Source: Homarus americanus
Taxonomy: Eukaryota > Arthropoda > Malacostraca > Decapoda > Nephropidae
Direction: 5' to 3'
DNA: 64,000 bases
Assembly: GCF_018991925.1 (NCBI RefSeq)
Contig: NW_024748870.1
Span: 3,186,705-3,250,704 of the forward strand
Below, in pieces: positions 9,801 to 21,713 of this stretch (its first letter is position 1; every line of letters begins with the position of its first letter). The notes under the pieces were generated by a model, which saw only the letters and a list, made by a program, of their open reading frames with translations, searched no databases and had not been told where the DNA came from. The translations under genes were made by a program, and so were the position numbers.

Positions 9801-12372
9801 CATGCCTACAGTAGTCTCTTGACTAATCAAAGCACAGCTTCTCTAGGCTATCAGTCAGTGCTTGGTTTCCTCCCAACGCTGACAGCAAGAGAGCATAATA
9901 TCACCATGTGTTGGGATACTGAATATGTCCTGTCTGAGCCAGACTGGTCTGCTACAACTGGCAGAAAAAGTTCCTTGTTTGGAGTATCCAATATTCAGTT
10001 TACTGTGTATGGATTCATGCCAGATTGGATAAAACAGTGGATGGGAATACTGTATGATGCATTTTCATATTGTCAGAGATGACGAGTGAGATTGTAGATG
10101 TTTTTGTTTTGTATTCAGAGTATCTCAATGCATTTTATTTGATCTGAATAAAGTTGAACACAGTACAGCACTTACGTTAGAAACTCATCTTATTGCTAAA
10201 TATTACATGACTTGTAATACCATTTGAAGAAGGTTGCAAAATTTTAAAAGGAAATATTTAATTCAAACTCGGTGTTTACTGTACAGTGAAACCTCCTTAC
10301 GTACACCGGACTTTCATCTCTATATAGTTCATGAGATGGAGGTTTTATATATAATGGACCCTCGGTATGACAGACTTTCTTCTCTTTATAGTCCGTTAAA
10401 TAGAGGTTTGACAGTAAATGTAATTAAATTACTTATTATCCAGATACCAGAACCTGATGGCAGTATACAGAGCATTGCCATAGACCCAGAAGGAACATAC
10501 ATGGCTGCCGTCAATAACAAAGGAAAGGTGTATGTTTGGCGGCTCTCTGGGGGAACTGGAGAGACACCCATTACCCTCACACCAACACGATCTCTCCTTG
10601 CTCACAACAACTACGCCCTCAAAGTCAAGTTCAGCCCCGATTCCACGTAAGATCTGGTTTTTCAGGAAATTACAATATACTTTTAATGAAAAATATAGTA
10701 TAATACAGGTACAATAATAATTTGCATTCTGTGTGACATTGTTCTGTGGAAAATTATAGTAGATAGTGTAGTAGATATTTGCTGATGCATACTGTACTAT
10801 TAATATTATACCATTGCCAATGAAATTATGGTATGTACAAAACTAAAATTGTATTGTTAGGTGAGTGGTGTAGTGTGATATGACTGTCACCTTGTCTTTG
10901 TTCTCTGTGCAAGTGCTCCCTGCAACTAACACTTCAGCAGCTCTTATTTCTTAATCCTTCCTCAATTACTTCCTGGATGTACAGTCGGGGTCAAAAGTCT
11001 TAAACACTTAGCAATATCTGGCATCTACCTCCGAGTTATACACATATGATTGGACATTTCATTTACGTCCACATATCTTTGTTGTGTATAACTGTTGACT
11101 CTTAACTCATGTGAATGCTTCATGTATACTTATTTACAGTATGATGGTAACGACGTCTGCTGACCACACTGCTCGCATATGGAAAACTGCAGATTTTTCC
11201 CAAATGACAGAACTGAGTGACAGTAGCCAAAGATGGGTGTGGGATGTTGCTTTCTCTGCTGATTCACAACATATTATAACAGGTAAATTTATAAAAAGAA
11301 AGATTGATGTATAGTAATAAGATTTTCGTAATACTGTATAGGTTCCTGATCAGACAATAATTTTTAAAGTATTTCTGTAACTTAATAGTCTGCACATTGA
11401 CCAGTTTTGGGGGGAATAATTAATTATCTTGACACTTTAAAGTGATATTATGACCTACTTGTCATTTGACAAGCAACTTGCAAGATTTTCCCTCTAGAAC
11501 AAAATCTATAAGGTTTTATAAATGGAACTCATCTCCATGACTTAAATTTATGATGAATGAACCAGTATCAGGGTTCATCCCAGTGTATTGTACCTTATAA
11601 CTCAGTGGTTTTCAAAACACCAATGAGGCAGATTTGGAGCTTGCTTCATGAACCCGAGTGAACCAGATTAATAGCTACTCTATAGTGATTTAAATTGATC
11701 CTACAAGGTAATGTGCCTGCCATTAGAAAGAATATACAGTACTGGTCAGTAAAGTACCTGTCAACCACAAATCTACTTTACAGAAGATTTGAGCATAAAT
11801 ATGAAATTTACATAAGAGTAAATGAGGAGAATTTTGTCAAACAGGAAACTGGCTCGGTGACTGTGTTTATGGTGGTGTGAGTCTACTTGCCTTCACTCGA
11901 ATTTGAGGAGTAAGTTACTGTATGATGAGTGAAAGCTTATTTGTAGACTTAATGACATTGAGAGTGTTTGAAAATAATGAAGTCAGTTAGTGTACAGGTA
12001 TTTGCACTTAATACCTGTAATATAACCAAACTGACACATATACAATACTGTGGTATGTACTTGCTTTTTCGAACACGCATTCATTTGCGTGTCCACTTTA
12101 CATAATTACTACCGGGTATATCTGTTTATCAGAAGCCTCTTGGTCTCAAAGGCAATTTTTACCAGGGTTTTTCAGTTGGAGATTCTCCCAGGACACTTCC
12201 CTCACAGAGGAAATAGGACTTCACATATTAATACTTGACATTTTTCACAGGCTCATCTGATAACACTGCAAGATTATGGTCAGTAGAAACTGGGGAAATT
12301 AAACGAGAATACTCTGGTCATCAGAAAACTATCTCAGCAATAGCATTTAAGGATGTAATGTATCCTTGTTAA
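3699..12372 (+). CDS. mLST8: mLST8 / LST8, WD40 subunit of TOR complexes
   Basis: Six exons join to 954 nt (317 codons plus TAA): 3699-3818, 7774-7988, 8253-8403, 10444-10646, 11140-11282, 12251-12372. All introns are GT-AG and phases close. LST8 folds as a seven-bladed beta propeller that binds the TOR kinase domain and stabilises it in TORC1 and TORC2, in the cytosol and on lysosomal or other membranes. Blade-closing motifs are seen in order: IKLW (about 21-24), IRMYD, AKIWD, IHIWD, VYVWR, ARIWK, ARLWS. Family signatures read directly include [32 protein letters not shown] and [11 protein letters not shown]. Human mLST8 is 326 residues, so the length fits. The start ATG opens [19 protein letters not shown], aligned with the family N-terminus. 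The C-terminus (AFKDVMYPC) differs from the vertebrate ending. A candidate AATAAA lies at 12765-12770. Introns hold several MITEs but the reading frame is intact. Confidence 0.96.
3819..6313 (+). other. mLST8 intron 1, left part: no gene seen
   Basis: Intronic, AT-rich, with a C-run/CCTAACC-rich patch at about 5305-5395. No conserved exon, RNA gene or complete mobile element was recognised in this part of the 3955-bp intron. Confidence 0.5.
6314..7074. mobile_element. Tigger-derived MITE in mLST8 intron 1
   Basis: A 761-bp element with perfect terminal inverted repeats of at least 23 bp, beginning CAGTGGAGTCTGCATTTACG and ending with its reverse complement. It is flanked by TA on both sides (6312-6313, 7075-7076), the pogo/Tigger target duplication. 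Its interior carries the module TTTAGCTCATAAAATTCATA...GAGGTATTATTTATTA (about 6465-6744) shared by five other elements here, and the AAAAAGTGGAGTTTGGGGG block that is also found beside the transposase gene of the full Tigger copy at 54372. No transposase remains. Confidence 0.88.
7774..7988 (+). CDS. mLST8: mLST8 exon 2 (residues 41 to about 112)
   Basis: Starts after TTTTAG with the [12 protein letters not shown] segment and carries [12 protein letters not shown] and [12 protein letters not shown]. Donor GTATGG leaves two bases of an Arg codon. Confidence 0.95.
8253..8403 (+). CDS. mLST8: mLST8 exon 3 (residues about 112-162)
   Basis: Completes the split Arg codon and encodes [20 protein letters not shown] and [20 protein letters not shown]. 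Donor GTGGGT, phase 0. Confidence 0.95.
8690..8958. mobile_element. Foldback MITE in mLST8 intron 3
   Basis: Long inverted repeats: the left arm begins TTTTTTTGGTGCAAAATCG and the right arm ends CGATTTTGCAAAAAAA. Both arms carry CCGGCATGC/GCATGCCGG and TTTTGCAAAATAAC words, pairing over roughly 70 bp. The loop has CCTAACC and GGTTAGG runs. There is no coding capacity. Confidence 0.7.
10284..10414. mobile_element. Small pogo-type MITE next to mLST8 exon 4
   Basis: Starts CAGTGAAACCTCC after TA and ends GAGGTTTGACAG before TA. The body has the CGGACTTTCATCTCTATATA and ATAATGGACCCTCGGTATGA words shared with copies at 26014, 28811 and 42432. It ends 29 bp before the exon 4 boundary at 10444, leaving little ancestral intron for the branch point. 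Confidence 0.75.
10444..10646 (+). CDS. mLST8: mLST8 exon 4 (residues 163 to about 230)
   Basis: Starts [17 protein letters not shown] and includes [18 protein letters not shown] and [11 protein letters not shown]. Acceptor TATCCAG lies 29 bp after the end of a MITE. Donor GTAAGA leaves two bases. Confidence 0.95.
10982..11098. repeat. Partial mariner-like MITE (half copy)
   Basis: Begins CAGTCGGGGTCAAAAGTCTT, the same terminal repeat as the fuller copy at 44296-44515, and shares GCAATATCTGGCATCTAC and GAGTTATA. The right terminal repeat is missing, so the copy is truncated. It sits in mLST8 intron 4. Confidence 0.6.
11140..11282 (+). CDS. mLST8: mLST8 exon 5 (residues about 230-277)
   Basis: Encodes [20 protein letters not shown] and [14 protein letters not shown]. 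Acceptor TTTACAG, donor GTAAAT, leaves one base. Confidence 0.94.
12251..12372 (+). CDS. mLST8: mLST8 exon 6 (residues about 278-317, stop)
   Basis: Last exon: [20 protein letters not shown], then [11 protein letters not shown] and a short tail before TAA. This is the seventh blade; acceptor TTTTTCACAG. Confidence 0.93.
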
Positions 12373-12764
12373 CAGTGAAGTTTACTCCTTGATGAGGCAA
12401 TGTGGGACCATCAACAAATTAAGAGGAAAGTGATGAATGATTTCTGAAGCAGATTTTAGATTTTTTTTTTGTGGGAATTGTTAATTTATTCCTTTATTTG
12501 AGGTAATTTTCCATTGATTCCTTGCTCAAATTAACCTTCATACCACCTCCCTCCCCTGGTGTGCAGAACCAACATGATTAGATTCTTATTCAGTATCTCG
12601 TATCCCTGCGATCAAACAAATACAGTACATAGTTATATCATGAAGCTGCTTGAAAGGATTCTGTGTTAGATGAATTAACTAAGAATAAGGAATAGAACTT
12701 TTGATATTGTAATAATATAAATGTATTATAATAATTCATAATGGATCAACTGATGTACTGTATG

Positions 12765-12770
12765 AATAAA
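12765..12770 (+). terminator. Candidate mLST8 polyadenylation signal
   Basis: AATAAA, 393 nt after the mLST8 stop codon on the same strand. It is plausible by position only; AT-rich DNA produces this hexamer often. Confidence 0.35.
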
Positions 12771-13442
12771 CAGGAGTGAAACTTTTGATATTTTTTGTCA
12801 TGTAATTTTTTCTTCACTCTCAAGCCTTGATGATGCAGAAGGACCCAAGTCAAGAGCAAACACACATTCCCATCATTCATAGTCACTCATATATTCATTG
12901 TTGCTACTGTAATAGATGTTTTCTGTTACAGTTTTTCTCTTTCATAAGGAGGTCCCAAGTATATGTTCCTTCACACAACATAACATCACCCATCAGCAGC
13001 ATGTCCATTCCCAGAAATCATTTGAAAGTCATGCTCTCCAGTCATTCACTCACATTACTGCCACTTGCATCCAACTCTCATAGCTTTCACCTCATCCTGC
13101 ATGGTCCTCACACCATCCACCACTGAATCTTTGTTCCCAAAATTTCATTATAATTACTGTACTCTCACCCTATCCCTACCACCTTAGCCAAACACTACTT
13201 TCACTTTAGTGTCTCCATGTTTCTGTTTGTCAGAATCTCTATCCTAATGTAATTTATACTTGTACTCAGTGTCTAATATGGCAGCCATCTTTGAGTTTAT
13301 GACTATTTAGGTTACTTATGCAGATGTTGCAGTCAAAGGGTCTGTGATAGAGCTATTATCATGCCCATGAGTATAGTAACAGTTACAACTCACTTTAATT
13401 ATAATAAATTCTTGGTCAACCTTTGACAGATTCTCATCTGTA

Positions 13443-13532
13443 TTATAACAAGTTCTTGGCCCAACTACAACATGTTCTTGGCTTAACTATAATATGTTCT
13501 CGGTGTATCTACAACAGGTTCTCAGCCTAACT
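13443..13532. repeat. Degenerate 22-bp minisatellite, about 4 units
   Basis: Four successive units share the pattern TACAACATGTTCTTGGCTTA with substitutions (for example TATAATATGTTCTCGGTGTA). Found by eye; unit borders are approximate. Confidence 0.6.
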
Positions 13533-15837
13533 TGGATTGGTTCACTTTTTGAATGTTAAATGCATTGTTCAATCAACAATGTACAGAGCCCTATAACTCC
13601 TCACCATCATCTCTCAACATGTCTTGTGAGTATTAAGAGTTATAATTGTAGTTACGTTTAATTATTTTGAGTTTTGGGGGTTTGAATAAATGGAATTTTA
13701 CTCCAAGCTGAATTTTCCACTTGGATTACTATTCCCAGACTGATTTTAAGATTTTGTCTTAATTGAAGGGGTTTAAGTGGCCACAACAAAAGAGGTAAAG
13801 GTAAAAAGTAGTAAAATTCTGTTGATTATACCAGGAAAAGTGTATGGTAGAGTCATTATAGGGAAATTTAATGCAAAAGCAGAGAGCACTTTAGGAGAAA
13901 TGTAGTGTTGGTTCAGGAAAGGAAGGGGATGTGTGGGTCAGGAAATGGGTGAAATGTTTCTGAGGAAGGGGAAGAATGAGGACAACACTACCTGGCCGGA
14001 GTATTGTACTGTAGTAGTCACTCTCTGATCTTTTGCAACATTATTGGGAATTAGAACCTTAAGGAATTTCAGTGTTCTAGGTTTGTCCTTATTGATAGTA
14101 TAATGGTTAATAAAAAGTTATCTAACCTTGATGTTATACTTTATTGATATAATAATCAGTTCCAGTCAAATTCCAAACAACACACAAGGAATCATATTTT
14201 GTGAGTTTAGTCACAAGGTTGCCAGGATTTTCCTACAGCTAACAATGCCCACACACAATATTATAATGAATAAGCAAGTGCATAACACAGCTGCATGAAT
14301 CAAACACTAAGTTGCAGCTGCAATGTCCTTCATTAGACCTGATCCGTAGTTATTTTTCCCAGAAACTTCCAGAGTATTCTTACATAGTTATTGCTAGCAT
14401 TGAATTTCCTTAAAGTACTGTACTGTACTTATAAATATTTTGACATTACAATACTTTATGATACTTTGGAAGCCACAGTATAATGCACCCACCTAACTCT
14501 TATAAGAGACCAATTTCCTTTAATATTTCTTATTAAAAAATACAAATTAATAAGGGAGGCTAAATGGCACTACACTAAGGGATGATCAGCTGTAACATTA
14601 CTTGAACTATTCAACTTTTTTGAAGTGACTGATTTTTTTTTGGGTAATTTTCCAAATATTTTGTTTTTCTCTAGTAAATTGGACCCTTAATGCAGCGAAT
14701 AAAAGCCATCATGTCTAATAGGTAATTACTGCTTCTTGGTAAACCTGAAAACTCAAATACTGTATTATGGAGTGGGACTGCTAGTCTGGCAGTTAAAAAT
14801 TAATTTGGTCAAGGAAATCAGTCTATTCCAGTCAATATATCTGAGGTGGAGACCAATGTTTAACTCTAATAAGAAAACTCCTGTACAATATTCCATTGGT
14901 TCATCTCATTTTGTCTAGATGTAGCAAAGGCATTAATTGAGAGGGAAAAACATATGTTTTTGTCTTTATAAGCGATCTTTTCAAAAATTATCTTATGTGC
15001 CGGTCTGTGTCTTCTCAGAATATATTAAAAGTCATATATGACAATGATGTACAGCACAGTATTATGTAATAACCTAAGCAAGGTCAAAAAGGAATTCACA
15101 GAAATATTTATAACCGAGATCAAAATATTAGAATTATGATTGATTAAGACACGATCAAAGACTAATAGAATTCAACCAATGAAGTTTTGAGGTGATTTAA
15201 ATTCTAATGAATCAGATCTTGAGGTTCCAGTTTGAGGTCATGCAATTATGTTTGGTTATTGTAATTAGTAATTTCATAAAATGGAATAAATTTACAGTAC
15301 GATGTTAGAGAGCAATAATTTTAAAACCTGTCTTGATGGTAACATTTTTATATAAAATTTATTATATCTCAATACATTTTCATACACTTTGTTGAATATG
15401 ATACATTAGTGGAATGTTCAGTTGTTCCAAAAAATTACTTGTGCCAAATTCAAGGACTGAATGTGGGAAAATCCATTTTCTGATTACGGTAAGGAGAAGA
15501 TCAGTCAATTGTTAATTCCCTCCTACAGAACACTGCCTGGCAGAGTCTGTCTTGTGAATGAGTTACTGTATCTTTATTTTGATACAGGGACAATGTCCTA
15601 AATGGGTAAATGAAAAGGTACATGTAACAGTTACTTACCAGACATATCACAGTTATCAAGGGCAGGATCTTAACAATGGTATGCTGGTGTTTTGAAAAAT
15701 GTGCAACAAACAATAACAAAGACAAAATTCACATCAGATCATGTGACTCAAGCCCCAACTATAAACTTGGGTCTATGAGGTTCAGTACAAACATATTTTC
15801 ATGTTAGGGAAACCTCCCATGCCCTTTTCTTCTGGAA

Positions 15838-16046
15838 AATAAATAAAAAAATTTAAATGGGTAAAGTTAATCTATATTCTTGAGAAAATGTATATAAAAA
15901 TAATTTAAAACTTACAGAAACAGTACAATTGATGTTTTAAAAACTGTATTCTAAATGTTAAATTATTTCAAGGCTCATTAATTAACACTAATTACCCAAA
16001 TTTTATAAATTCAAAACCAGATCCTTAACCAACGTATAATGAAGTA
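15838..16046. repeat. Left copy of a direct repeat flanking a Tigger MITE
   Basis: About 210 bp with words such as TTCTTCTGGAAA, GTTAATCTATA, ATTATTTCAAGGC, ATTAACACTAA and CAGATCCTTAACCA in the same order as at 18140-18362. The MITE at 16047 was inserted at its right end, at GAAGTA. Confidence 0.65.
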
Positions 16047-17676
16047 CAGTATTACCCCGCCTAACGCGGTTTCACTTAACGCGTTTTATCATATACGCGG
16101 TGCCTCGCCAGAGCTGAACTTTCACTTAACACGGATTTTTTCCACATATACGCGGTGAGTGTCCGGCTCCAGACGCTATTTTTAGATTTGCCCCACCCGC
16201 CACCCTGCCTGACTGCCTGTTTTAGCTCATAAAATTCATACAAATTACCCGGCCAGAATATAATTTACATTGCTGGAATTCTTATAATTTGGTGATCATT
16301 TTGAATATAAACATCATATATTTTGCATTAGACATACAAATTTTAGATAAAATTTTTTCTCTGGGTAACTATGTTATCTTTTGTGCAAAATATATGACAT
16401 TTATATTCAAAATATTCCTGGTCTTACAAGGAATCCAGCAATGTCAATTATATTATCCTAACTTTAGTTTGAGGTATTATTTATTACAAAAAAGTTAAGT
16501 ATTTGGTTTTCCCACACATCTCCTTGGGACGGTTGGTGGGGGGTGGGGGGGAGGGAGGGACCGACCGACCGACCATCTGTTACCCCCGTGAAGAATATTT
16601 TTTTTTTTTTTTATTAACTGAAGATATTTGTTTTAGCTCATAAAATTCATACAAATTACCCGGTCAGAATATAATTTACATTGCTGGAATTCTTATAATT
16701 TGATGATCATTTTGAATATAAACATATATTTTGCATTAAACATACAAATTTTAGATAAAAAAATTTTCTGAGTAACTATGTTATCTTTTGTGCAAAATAT
16801 ATGACGTTTATATTCAAAATATTCCTGGTCTTACAAGGAATCCAGCAATGTCAATTATATTATCCTAACTTTAATCTGAGGTATTATTTAATACAAAATG
16901 TTAAAATCTAAATTTTTCACCCACTCTTCTCTTGAAGGGATGATTGGTGGGGGGTGGGGGGGAGGGTTGGGACTGACCGCGCGGTTGGAAGAGGGGGGAG
17001 GCAAGGTGGGGTACTTTGATTGACAGATAGTGTCGTGAAGATTATTTTTTTTTTTATTAACTGAAGATATTTGTTTTAGCTCATAAAATTCATACAAATT
17101 ACCCGGCCAGAATATAATTTACATTGCTGGAATTCTTATAATTTGGTGATCATTTTGAATATAAACATCATATATTTTGCATTAGACATACAAATTTTAG
17201 ATAAAATTTTTTCTCTAAGTAACTATGTTATCTTTTGTGCAAAATATATGACATTTATATTCAAAATATTCCTGGTCTTACAAGGAATCCAGCAATGTCA
17301 ATTGTATTATCCTAACTTTAGTTTGAGGTATTATTTATTAAAATTTAGTGGTTTTCCCCCAAAAATTTCTCAAGAGAGGGAAGAGCTGGCAGTGTAGTGT
17401 GAGAGGGGGAGGGAGTTGAGTCCATTATTTGAATGGACATTAACTTGGCGACTGTATTTCTCTATTTCTCTTAAGTATTAATTGTGTGCATGTACCATCA
17501 TAAAATTAAGATGTTATTTTTACTACAACATAGTTATGTGTCTTCAAAAAGTGGAGTTTGGGGGTCGGGCCGGTTTCTATTGGAATTAATCCCATATGTT
17601 CTGTTGTTCACTTAACGCGGATTTCACTTAACACGGGACCCTCTGGGTTCTATTGACCGCGTAAAGTGGGGTACTG
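16047..17676. mobile_element. Tigger-derived element with triplicated module
   Basis: A 1630-bp element bounded by TA (16045-16046, 17677-17678). It starts CAGTATTACCCCGCCTAACG and ends CGTAAAGTGGGGTACTG. A shared module (TTAGCTCATAAAATTCATAC to GAGGTATTATTTA) occurs three times, at about 16210-16492, 16633-16891 and 17072-17342. The spacers contain G-rich runs (about 16529-16575, 16948-17005). No transposase remains. It is closely similar in layout to 45491-47088. Confidence 0.85.
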
Positions 17677-17679
17677 TAA

Positions 17680-18075
<396 letters not shown>

Positions 18076-18139
18076 AAATCTATGGTTTGGATCTTACATG
18101 GCAAAACGTAAGATTATAGGTCAGGCGTTTTTGGCACAA

Positions 18140-18362
18140 CAAATGCCTTTCTTCTGGAAAGTGAAAAGTAACATGCTTAAATGGTCAAGTTAATCTATAA
18201 TGTTGAGATAATCTATGTAAAGGTGATCTAAAACTTATAGGCACAGCGTAACTGACGTTCTAAATTCGTTTATTTCAAGGGCCATTAATTAGCACTAATA
18301 ATGCAGATTTTATAATTATCAACCCAGATCCTTAACCAGCATGTAAAGAAGTACCTTTGTAT
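18140..18362. repeat. Right copy of the direct repeat
   Basis: Imperfect copy of 15838-16046. It ends ...CAGATCCTTAACCAGCATGT then AAAGAAGTACC, showing what the MITE target site looked like without the insertion. Confidence 0.65.
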
Positions 18363-19058
18363 GAAACTGCATGAACTTTCCAATGCCACAATGATTAAGA
18401 GTTGTTGCTCATACGGTGAAGTCCCTTAAACTGATCTGATTATGAAATCAATCATTAACTTTGTAGCCTAAAGTTTTGGAATGTCTGAGAACCTTGGATT
18501 AAAATTTCCATGGATTCTACTGAATTCATATACAGTACAGTATTTACAAATCCAGCATGAAATGTTTTATGCTTGTCACATTTATTATCATCATCATTGT
18601 TGTTTTTAAACTGAGTAACAAAGAGCATGATAATACAACTGTATAAAAGTTGTTGTTTATTTACAGTTATTTAGCATATATTCATCTTACTCTTGTATGA
18701 TAATGTTCCTGATTAGACCAAGGATTAACACATGGTAATGTTACTCAACCTGACCAAGCTCATCTCAGCATAAAAAAAAAAAAAAAAAAATGTTAGAGCT
18801 AAACTTGAGAGGCGTAGGTTTACAGTTGGGAGTCAAATCAAAGGATCCAGTAAGTCAACTTAACACACTTTTCATAGCCCTTACTAACCACTGGTATATC
18901 TGACAAGTAGCTGTTTTAGACAACTTTTCACTGATCTGTGTGTGACAGTGTTCCTGCCTCAATGCAAATATATCCCAGGACAAGACTTTTCTGCAGGAGA
19001 CAATCTCACAAGTCACTTGATGATAACCTATAGGTCATAAATATAATAAATTTAAGTG
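18363..19058. other. Intergenic DNA, no gene recognised
   Basis: AT-rich, with a 20-nt A run near 18771-18790. No conserved coding segment or terminal repeat was seen. Confidence 0.45.
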
Positions 19059-19640
19059 TAGTAAGTCCTCGATGTATGCGATTTCACTCATATGCAAAAA
19101 CCCTATTCCTACCAGGAATTCAATTTATGTGAGCAAGATTCGCCCTTATGCGGGTAAGTGTGTCGTCACCGAGCACCGAGTCTCGTGTTTTGTCGGGTAC
19201 TGTTGGGCGTTGTGCCACTTGTGTGTCGCTCCCCGCCACAATGCGCTCAGTCTCGCACTAGCCCAAGTTCCGTATGGACTACTGCTCTATCGCTCCTGAG
19301 GAGTATTTCGTGATATGGTGTTTTTTGTACCCATTATCTGTATTTCTCCAGTAATATGACTTTCAAGCATCCTGCATTGTCTTCTCCTAGCCCGTCCACC
19401 CATGAAGAGGAAGAGAACAGCTGTAATACTACAATTAAAGTTATAAATTTTGAATTGTTGTGAGGCGGGTGAGGGAGCATCTGCACTTGGCCGTTACTAC
19501 AACCTGGGTGAATCCACGATTCAAAATATTAGGAAGAATGCAGACAAGATACGAGGTGCTGTTCAGCATGCAACACTTCTTTCTGCCAAAATAACAACAA
19601 AGGTGAGAAATCCAGAGATTGAGAAGATGTTCTCAATGTA

Positions 19641-19800
19641 CAATCAAAGACAAAAGTCGTATCGCGGTTTTGTCCGAAGATTAAATATAACTCGTGAAAC
19701 ATTATGAGAGCCCCCTACCACAAGGCAGATCTCACCAAAAGTTTCGCCCTTCGGCATATATTTTCACCAAATTTCACAACACGACTTTTGTCTTTCATTG
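19641..19800. mobile_element. MITE 1 nested in the Tigger relic
   Basis: 160 bp with ends CAATCAAAGACAAAAGTCGT and ACGACTTTTGTCTTTCATTG, flanked by TA (19639-19640, 19801-19802). A second copy in opposite orientation is at 38322-38483. Confidence 0.85.
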
Positions 19801-19802
19801 TA

Positions 19803-19955
19803 CAGTAGCTAAAACAATTATCTGTGCAGGTGGGGGTTGATATGCTTCGAAATTTTACGTGTGACTATTGACAGCCCTCATTTACCAAAATTTATCGTCC
19901 ATGGTTTCATATTGTTTCCCCACAAAGTATGCACAGATAGTTGTTTTAGCTACTG
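19803..19955. mobile_element. MITE 2 adjoining MITE 1
   Basis: 153 bp with inverted ends CAGTAGCTAAAACAATTATC and its near complement GATAGTTGTTTTAGCTACTG. It is flanked by TA and shares the TA at 19801-19802 with MITE 1. Removing both MITEs and one TA restores a continuous transposase frame across ...EKMFSMY / IEHENKKK.... Confidence 0.85.
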
Positions 19956-21713
19956 TACATAGAGCATGAAAATAAGAAGAAAAGCAGACTTAGCAACACT
20001 GTGATTAGGGCTCAGGCTCTTAAAATTTATGAACACTTGTGTCAAGAAAAGGGTTCTGCCAACCCAAAACCCTTTATTGCTAGTAAGGGCTGGCTTGATA
20101 ATTATATTAAGCGCCATAACCTGCACAATCTCAAAGTGACTGGGGAACAACAAGTGCGCATCATGTTGCTGAAGCCAAGTTTCCCGAGGAGATTCAAGCT
20201 CTCATAGCAGAGAAGGGGTATAGCTCTTAGCAGGTTTTCAATGCTGATGAAACAGGGCTATTTTGGAAGCAAATGCCATCGAGGACATATATCAGTAAAG
20301 AGGAGAAGGTTGCATTGGGCTTCAAGGCAGCGAAAGACAGGCATACTCTCCTATGTGGCAATGCAGCAGGAGACTGTAAGCTCAAGCCTGATAGTCTACC
20401 AATCCCTCAATCCTTGTGCATTAAAAGGATTGAGTAAGAATATGTTGCCTGTTCATTGGGCAGCCAATAAGAAGGCCTGGGTAACTGGTTAGGTATTTGA
20501 GGACTGGTTTACCAAACATTTTGCTGTGGAGCGGTACTGCCGGGAAGCTAATCTTGCATTCAAGTGTTGCTAATTCTGGATAATGCCCCTGGACACCCAA
20601 AGCACCTCGATAACATCCACCCCAACATCAGTGTTGTGTACCTGCTCCCTAATACAACCTCACATGATCTAGCCATTTGATCAGGGGGTTATTGCCACAT
20701 GTAAGGGCATATTACCTCAGGAGGACCTTCTCCCAGCTTCTGGATGAGTAGTGAAAATCTTATAATGTGAGGGATGCTATTAACAACACTGCGGCTGCAT
20801 GGGATGATGTGAAATCATCTACCATGAACAGTGTTTGGAAAACCCAGTAGAAAGACACTTTGTGATTTTAAGGGTTTCCCTAAGTTTCCAACAACAGTGT
20901 ATTAAGTTGTTGAAATAGGACGAAAGGTGGGTGGAGATGGCTTTGTTGACTTTAATGATGCAGATGTTATGAAACTGATTGATTCTCATGATGAAGAACT
21001 GAGTGTGGATGATTTCTTAGACATGACTGATCAAGAAATGGAAGAAGTTGCCCTAGAAATCAAAGACATGACAATGAAGAGGATGGCAACCTTTTTTTCA
21101 AATGCTGAAAAACTTGCACAGGACAGAAGCCTGCAGTTTAAACATGCATTAGAAGATATTCTTGCAGCCTACAAGGAGGTTTATGCAGAAAGGCAAACCA
21201 GACCACAATGCTGTAATTCCTAAGGCCTTCCACCTCCACCCATGACCCTGCTGCCTACCCAGGATCCTCAACCTCTTGCACACCCTCACCATTGGTGTTG
21301 TCTGATGAGGACAGCCTCCGTGATGTCAGCCCACTTGATGTCACACTCCCTGATATGGAATCCAACTTTGATGACCCTGCAAATGTCACTCCAACACCAT
21401 CACCCACTATGTAAAAGCTCTACCACTACCTCCATCATCTCGTATACCCATGCTGATGTATCTGCTTTTATTGGTAAGTACACTTTACAGTACCCTTGCT
21501 TTATCTATTATTATTATTATTATTGTACTGATTTCTTTTATGGTTTAAATAACCAGAAATTGAGTTGAAAATGGGTATGGAACATTTCATTTTGGTTTAT
21601 AGAACACACCCAAATTTTTTGCATTTAATTAAGTACAGTATTCGATAAATGCGAATTCGGTTTGTGTGAGGGTTTTTTGGAATGCATCCCTTGCATATAT
21701 CAAGGACCTACTG

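Larger units (their letters stand above)
12771..16046. other. Intergenic DNA, no gene recognised
   Basis: AT-rich sequence between the convergent genes, with only small unconvincing open frames. It holds a 22-bp minisatellite near 13443-13532. Its right edge (about 15838-16046) is repeated imperfectly at 18140-18362. Confidence 0.5.
19059..21713 (+). pseudogene. Decayed Tigger/pogo transposase element
   Basis: Ends are imperfect inverted repeats: left AGTAAGTCCTCGATGTATGC (about 19059), and the right end (about 21713) whose reverse complement reads AGTAGGTCCTTGATATATGC. In between, + strand fragments match a CENP-B/Tigger transposase: a helix-turn-helix piece (YYNLGESTIQNIRKN near 19496), a second DNA-binding piece (KPFIASKGWLDNYIKRHN near 20070), the first catalytic Asp region (FNADETGLFWKQMPSR near 20238), the second (LDNAPGHPKHLDNIHPN near 20575) and an acidic C-terminal part (20927-21223). 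Many stops and frameshifts separate them. Two MITEs interrupt it at 19641-19955. It cannot encode an active transposase. Confidence 0.82.

Noticed and set aside
9792..10082. 96-codon frame in mLST8 intron 3
   Set aside because: No homology or splice logic; mLST8 joins cleanly without it.
16289..16498. Repeated 70-100 codon frame ([18 protein letters not shown]...) also at 17143, 45733 and 46127
   Set aside because: It follows the copied MITE module; its open state comes from AT-rich shared sequence, copies diverge by frameshift (for example 49005), and no domain is visible.
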